A stretch of DNA of 64,000 nucleotides from Elstera cyanobacteriorum (GTDB lineage Bacteria > Pseudomonadota > Alphaproteobacteria > Elsterales > Elsteraceae), in assembly GCF_002251735.1 (NCBI RefSeq), contig NZ_NOXS01000028.1:1-64000 (forward strand), read 5' to 3'. Positions 62,448-64,000 of this stretch are shown in pieces. The first letter of the stretch is position 1; every line of letters starts with the position of its first letter. The notes below the pieces were generated by a model that ran no database searches, was not told the DNA's origin, and worked only from the letters and a program-made list of their open reading frames with translations. Made by a program: the position numbers and the translations under genes.

Positions 62448-62471
62448 GCCTTCCCCAGCGCTGGGGAAGGC
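62448..62471. promoter_or_regulatory. Perfect 24-bp palindrome upstream of cheA
   Basis: Bases 62448-62459 are the exact reverse complement of 62460-62471 with no spacer. As DNA this could bind a dimeric regulator; as RNA it would form a 10-bp hairpin with a 4-base loop. It ends 28 bases before the cheA start. No T-run follows. Confidence 0.6.
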
Positions 62472-62499
62472 GCATCGACGAAGACCCGGGGGAATCCGA

Positions 62500-64000
62500 A
62501 TGGATGATTTGCTCAGTGAATTTCTGACCGAGACAGCGGAAAACCTGTCCGTGCTAGACGTCGAGTTGGTGAAGCTCGAACAGAATCCGAACGACCCCAA
62601 TCTTCTGTCGAATATTTTCCGCTTGGTTCATACCATCAAGGGGACGTGCGGTTTCCTTGGCTTGCCGCGCCTTGAAAGCGTGGCCCATGCCGCCGAAAAC
62701 GTACTGGGCCGCGTGCGCGACGGTGAGCTGGTGGTTTCGGCGGGGACGGTCTCGCTGATCCTGCAATCGCTCGATTGTATCAAAGGCATTCTCGCGGTTC
62801 TCGAAGCGACCGAAGCCGAACCCCCCGGCGATGATTCGGACCTGATTGCCAAGCTGAATGCGGTGGCCGGTGGCGCCTCGGCCGATGAGATTGTTGGGAT
62901 TGCCCCGGCAGCGCCCGCCCCGGCGCCGGTTGCCGTCGCTCCGCCGCCGCCTGCGGCAAGTGCGCCGGTTCCGGCCGCGCCAGCGCCCGTCCCGGCGGCC
63001 CCCGCGCCGACGCCGGAGCCGAGCCGCGAGGTTGCCCGGGTCGAAGCGCCGCAGCCGCCCGCCGAAATTCACGACGAGCCGGAAGCCCCGCGCGCGGCGC
63101 CTGCCGCCGCGTCGGCAGCCCAATCGGTCGATGCCATCAAAGAATCGGCGGTCGCCGCTCAAACCATCCGCGTTTCGGTCGATCTGCTCGAAAACCTGAT
63201 GACGATGGTTTCGGAACTGGTGCTGACCCGCAACCAGCTTCTGCAGATCGTGCGCCGCTATAAGGACAGCGAATTCGCTGTGCCGCTGCAGCGCCTGTCG
63301 CATGTGACGTCGGAACTGCAGGAAGGCGTCATGAAGACGCGCATGCAGCCGATTGGCAATGCCTGGGCCAAGCTGCCGCGCATGGTGCGCGACCTATCGC
63401 TCGAACTCGGCAAGAAGATCGATCTGCAAATGATCGGGGCGGAAACCGAGCTTGATCGCCAGGTTCTGGAACTGATCAAAGACCCGCTGACCCATATGGT
63501 CCGCAATTCCGCCGATCACGGTCTTGAGGGGCCGGACGAGCGGTTGCGCGCGGGCAAGTCGGAAACCGGCCGCATCACGCTGAACGCCTATCACGAAGGC
63601 GGTCATATCCTGATCGAGATTTCGGACGATGGCCGCGGCCTGAATACCGAAAAGATCAAAGCCAAGATCATTCAGAACGGGCTCGCCACCGAGTCCGAAC
63701 TGGAAGGCATGGCCGACGCGCAGATTTATCAGTTCATCTTCAAGCCGGGCTTCTCGACGGCGGCGCAGGTTACTGCCGTGTCGGGCCGCGGCGTCGGCAT
63801 GGACGTGGTGCGCACGAATATCGAAAAGATCGGCGGTACCATCGAACTTAAGTCGAAGTTCGGGCGCGGCTCGACCTTCGTCATCAAGATCCCGCTGACC
63901 CTCGCGATTGTTTCGGCGTTGATCGTTGAAAGCTGTGGCGAGCGGTTCGCCATTCCGCAGATCAGTGTCGTTGAATTGGTGCGCGCCAGTGCCGACTCGG
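62500..64000 (+). CDS. cheA: Chemotaxis histidine kinase CheA (5' part, runs off the window)
   Basis: The ATG at 62500 opens a frame that continues to the window end (500 codons, no stop). Domains in order: Hpt P1 with H44 (RLVHTIKGTCGFLGL), a Pro/Ala-rich linker (about 125-215) in place of a clear CheY-binding P2, the P3 dimerisation helices (IRVSVDLLENLMTMVSELVLTRNQLLQ), the P4 kinase with HMVRNSADHGLE, DDGRGL and GRGVGMDVVRTNIEKIGG boxes, and the start of the P5 CheW-like domain (GERFAIPQISVVELV). It phosphorylates CheY and CheB. The rest of a che operon probably follows. Confidence 0.95.
   Translation, partial: MDDLLSEFLTETAENLSVLDVELVKLEQNPNDPNLLSNIFRLVHTIKGTCGFLGLPRLESVAHAAENVLGRVRDGELVVSAGTVSLILQSLDCIKGILAVLEATEAEPPGDDSDLIAKLNAVAGGASADEIVGIAPAAPAPAPVAVAPPPPAASAPVPAAPAPVPAAPAPTPEPSREVARVEAPQPPAEIHDEPEAPRAAPAAASAAQSVDAIKESAVAAQTIRVSVDLLENLMTMVSELVLTRNQLLQIVRRYKDSEFAVPLQRLSHVTSELQEGVMKTRMQPIGNAWAKLPRMVRDLSLELGKKIDLQMIGAETELDRQVLELIKDPLTHMVRNSADHGLEGPDERLRAGKSETGRITLNAYHEGGHILIEISDDGRGLNTEKIKAKIIQNGLATESELEGMADAQIYQFIFKPGFSTAAQVTAVSGRGVGMDVVRTNIEKIGGTIELKSKFGRGSTFVIKIPLTLAIVSALIVESCGERFAIPQISVVELVRASADS

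Overview
The window is about 64 kb of GC-rich bacterial chromosome. The gene content points to an alphaproteobacterium, most likely of the Rhodospirillales. It carries an ATP12-type F1 assembly chaperone, the complex I accessory subunit NDUFA12, ChpT next to cheA, DUF2155, Usg, DUF3553, a two-copy cold-shock-domain protein and an intracellular PHB depolymerase. The order-level placement is inference. I saw no tRNA, rRNA, CRISPR array, insertion sequence or prophage.

Region 1 (1-14026) is the ribosomal protein block: the last codons of tuf, then rpsJ-rplCDWB-rpsS-rplV-rpsC-rplP-rpmC-rpsQ-rplNXE-rpsNH-rplFR-rpsE-rpmD-rplO-secY-adk, then rpsM-rpsK-rpoA-rplQ. A near-consensus promoter lies between adk and rpsM and a strong terminator follows rplQ. 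Region 2 (14025-17910) holds a LysR regulator divergent from a SnoaL-like gene, a chemoreceptor behind an AT-rich gap, and a second SnoaL-like gene. Region 3 (17962-25890) is a tight plus-strand array: HtrA protease, rarA, crcB, an RluA-family pseudouridine synthase, a HAD phosphatase, an AsmA-like protein and the ATP12 chaperone.

Region 4 (25877-35388) contains a GNAT enzyme, an AstE-like hydrolase, a secreted esterase-like protein, a FemAB-like protein, then NDUFA12-MlaD-DUF2155-S9 peptidase-acylphosphatase and a PHB depolymerase. Region 5 (35501-38822) is the most unusual stretch. An ECF sigma factor, a tiny one-helix putative anti-sigma factor and a CnrX-like periplasmic protein resemble a CnrYXH signalling module. 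Three small genes follow, two of them with EF-hands, and the first sits behind a leader RNA that can fold so as to bury its own ribosome binding site. Region 6 (38819-49574) has a GT39-type membrane protein, an AbrB-family permease, nadK-moaA divergent from mobA, a DapB-like protein lacking the catalytic histidines, three glycosyltransferases and asnB, which looks like a surface-glycan locus.

Region 7 (49583-56626) runs mostly on the minus strand: an intergenic cluster of hairpins, an orphan Tat-type binding protein, a cold-shock protein with an RGG-repeat linker, and a ZnuA / ZevA / ZevB zinc-uptake set behind a perfect Zur-type palindrome. An unknown protein, an Hpt protein, MscL and Usg follow. 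Region 8 (56648-64000) has a Thermus/Rickettsia-type isocitrate dehydrogenase divergent from a LysR regulator, groESL with a CIRCE operator, DUF3553, chpT, and the first 500 codons of cheA behind a structured leader.
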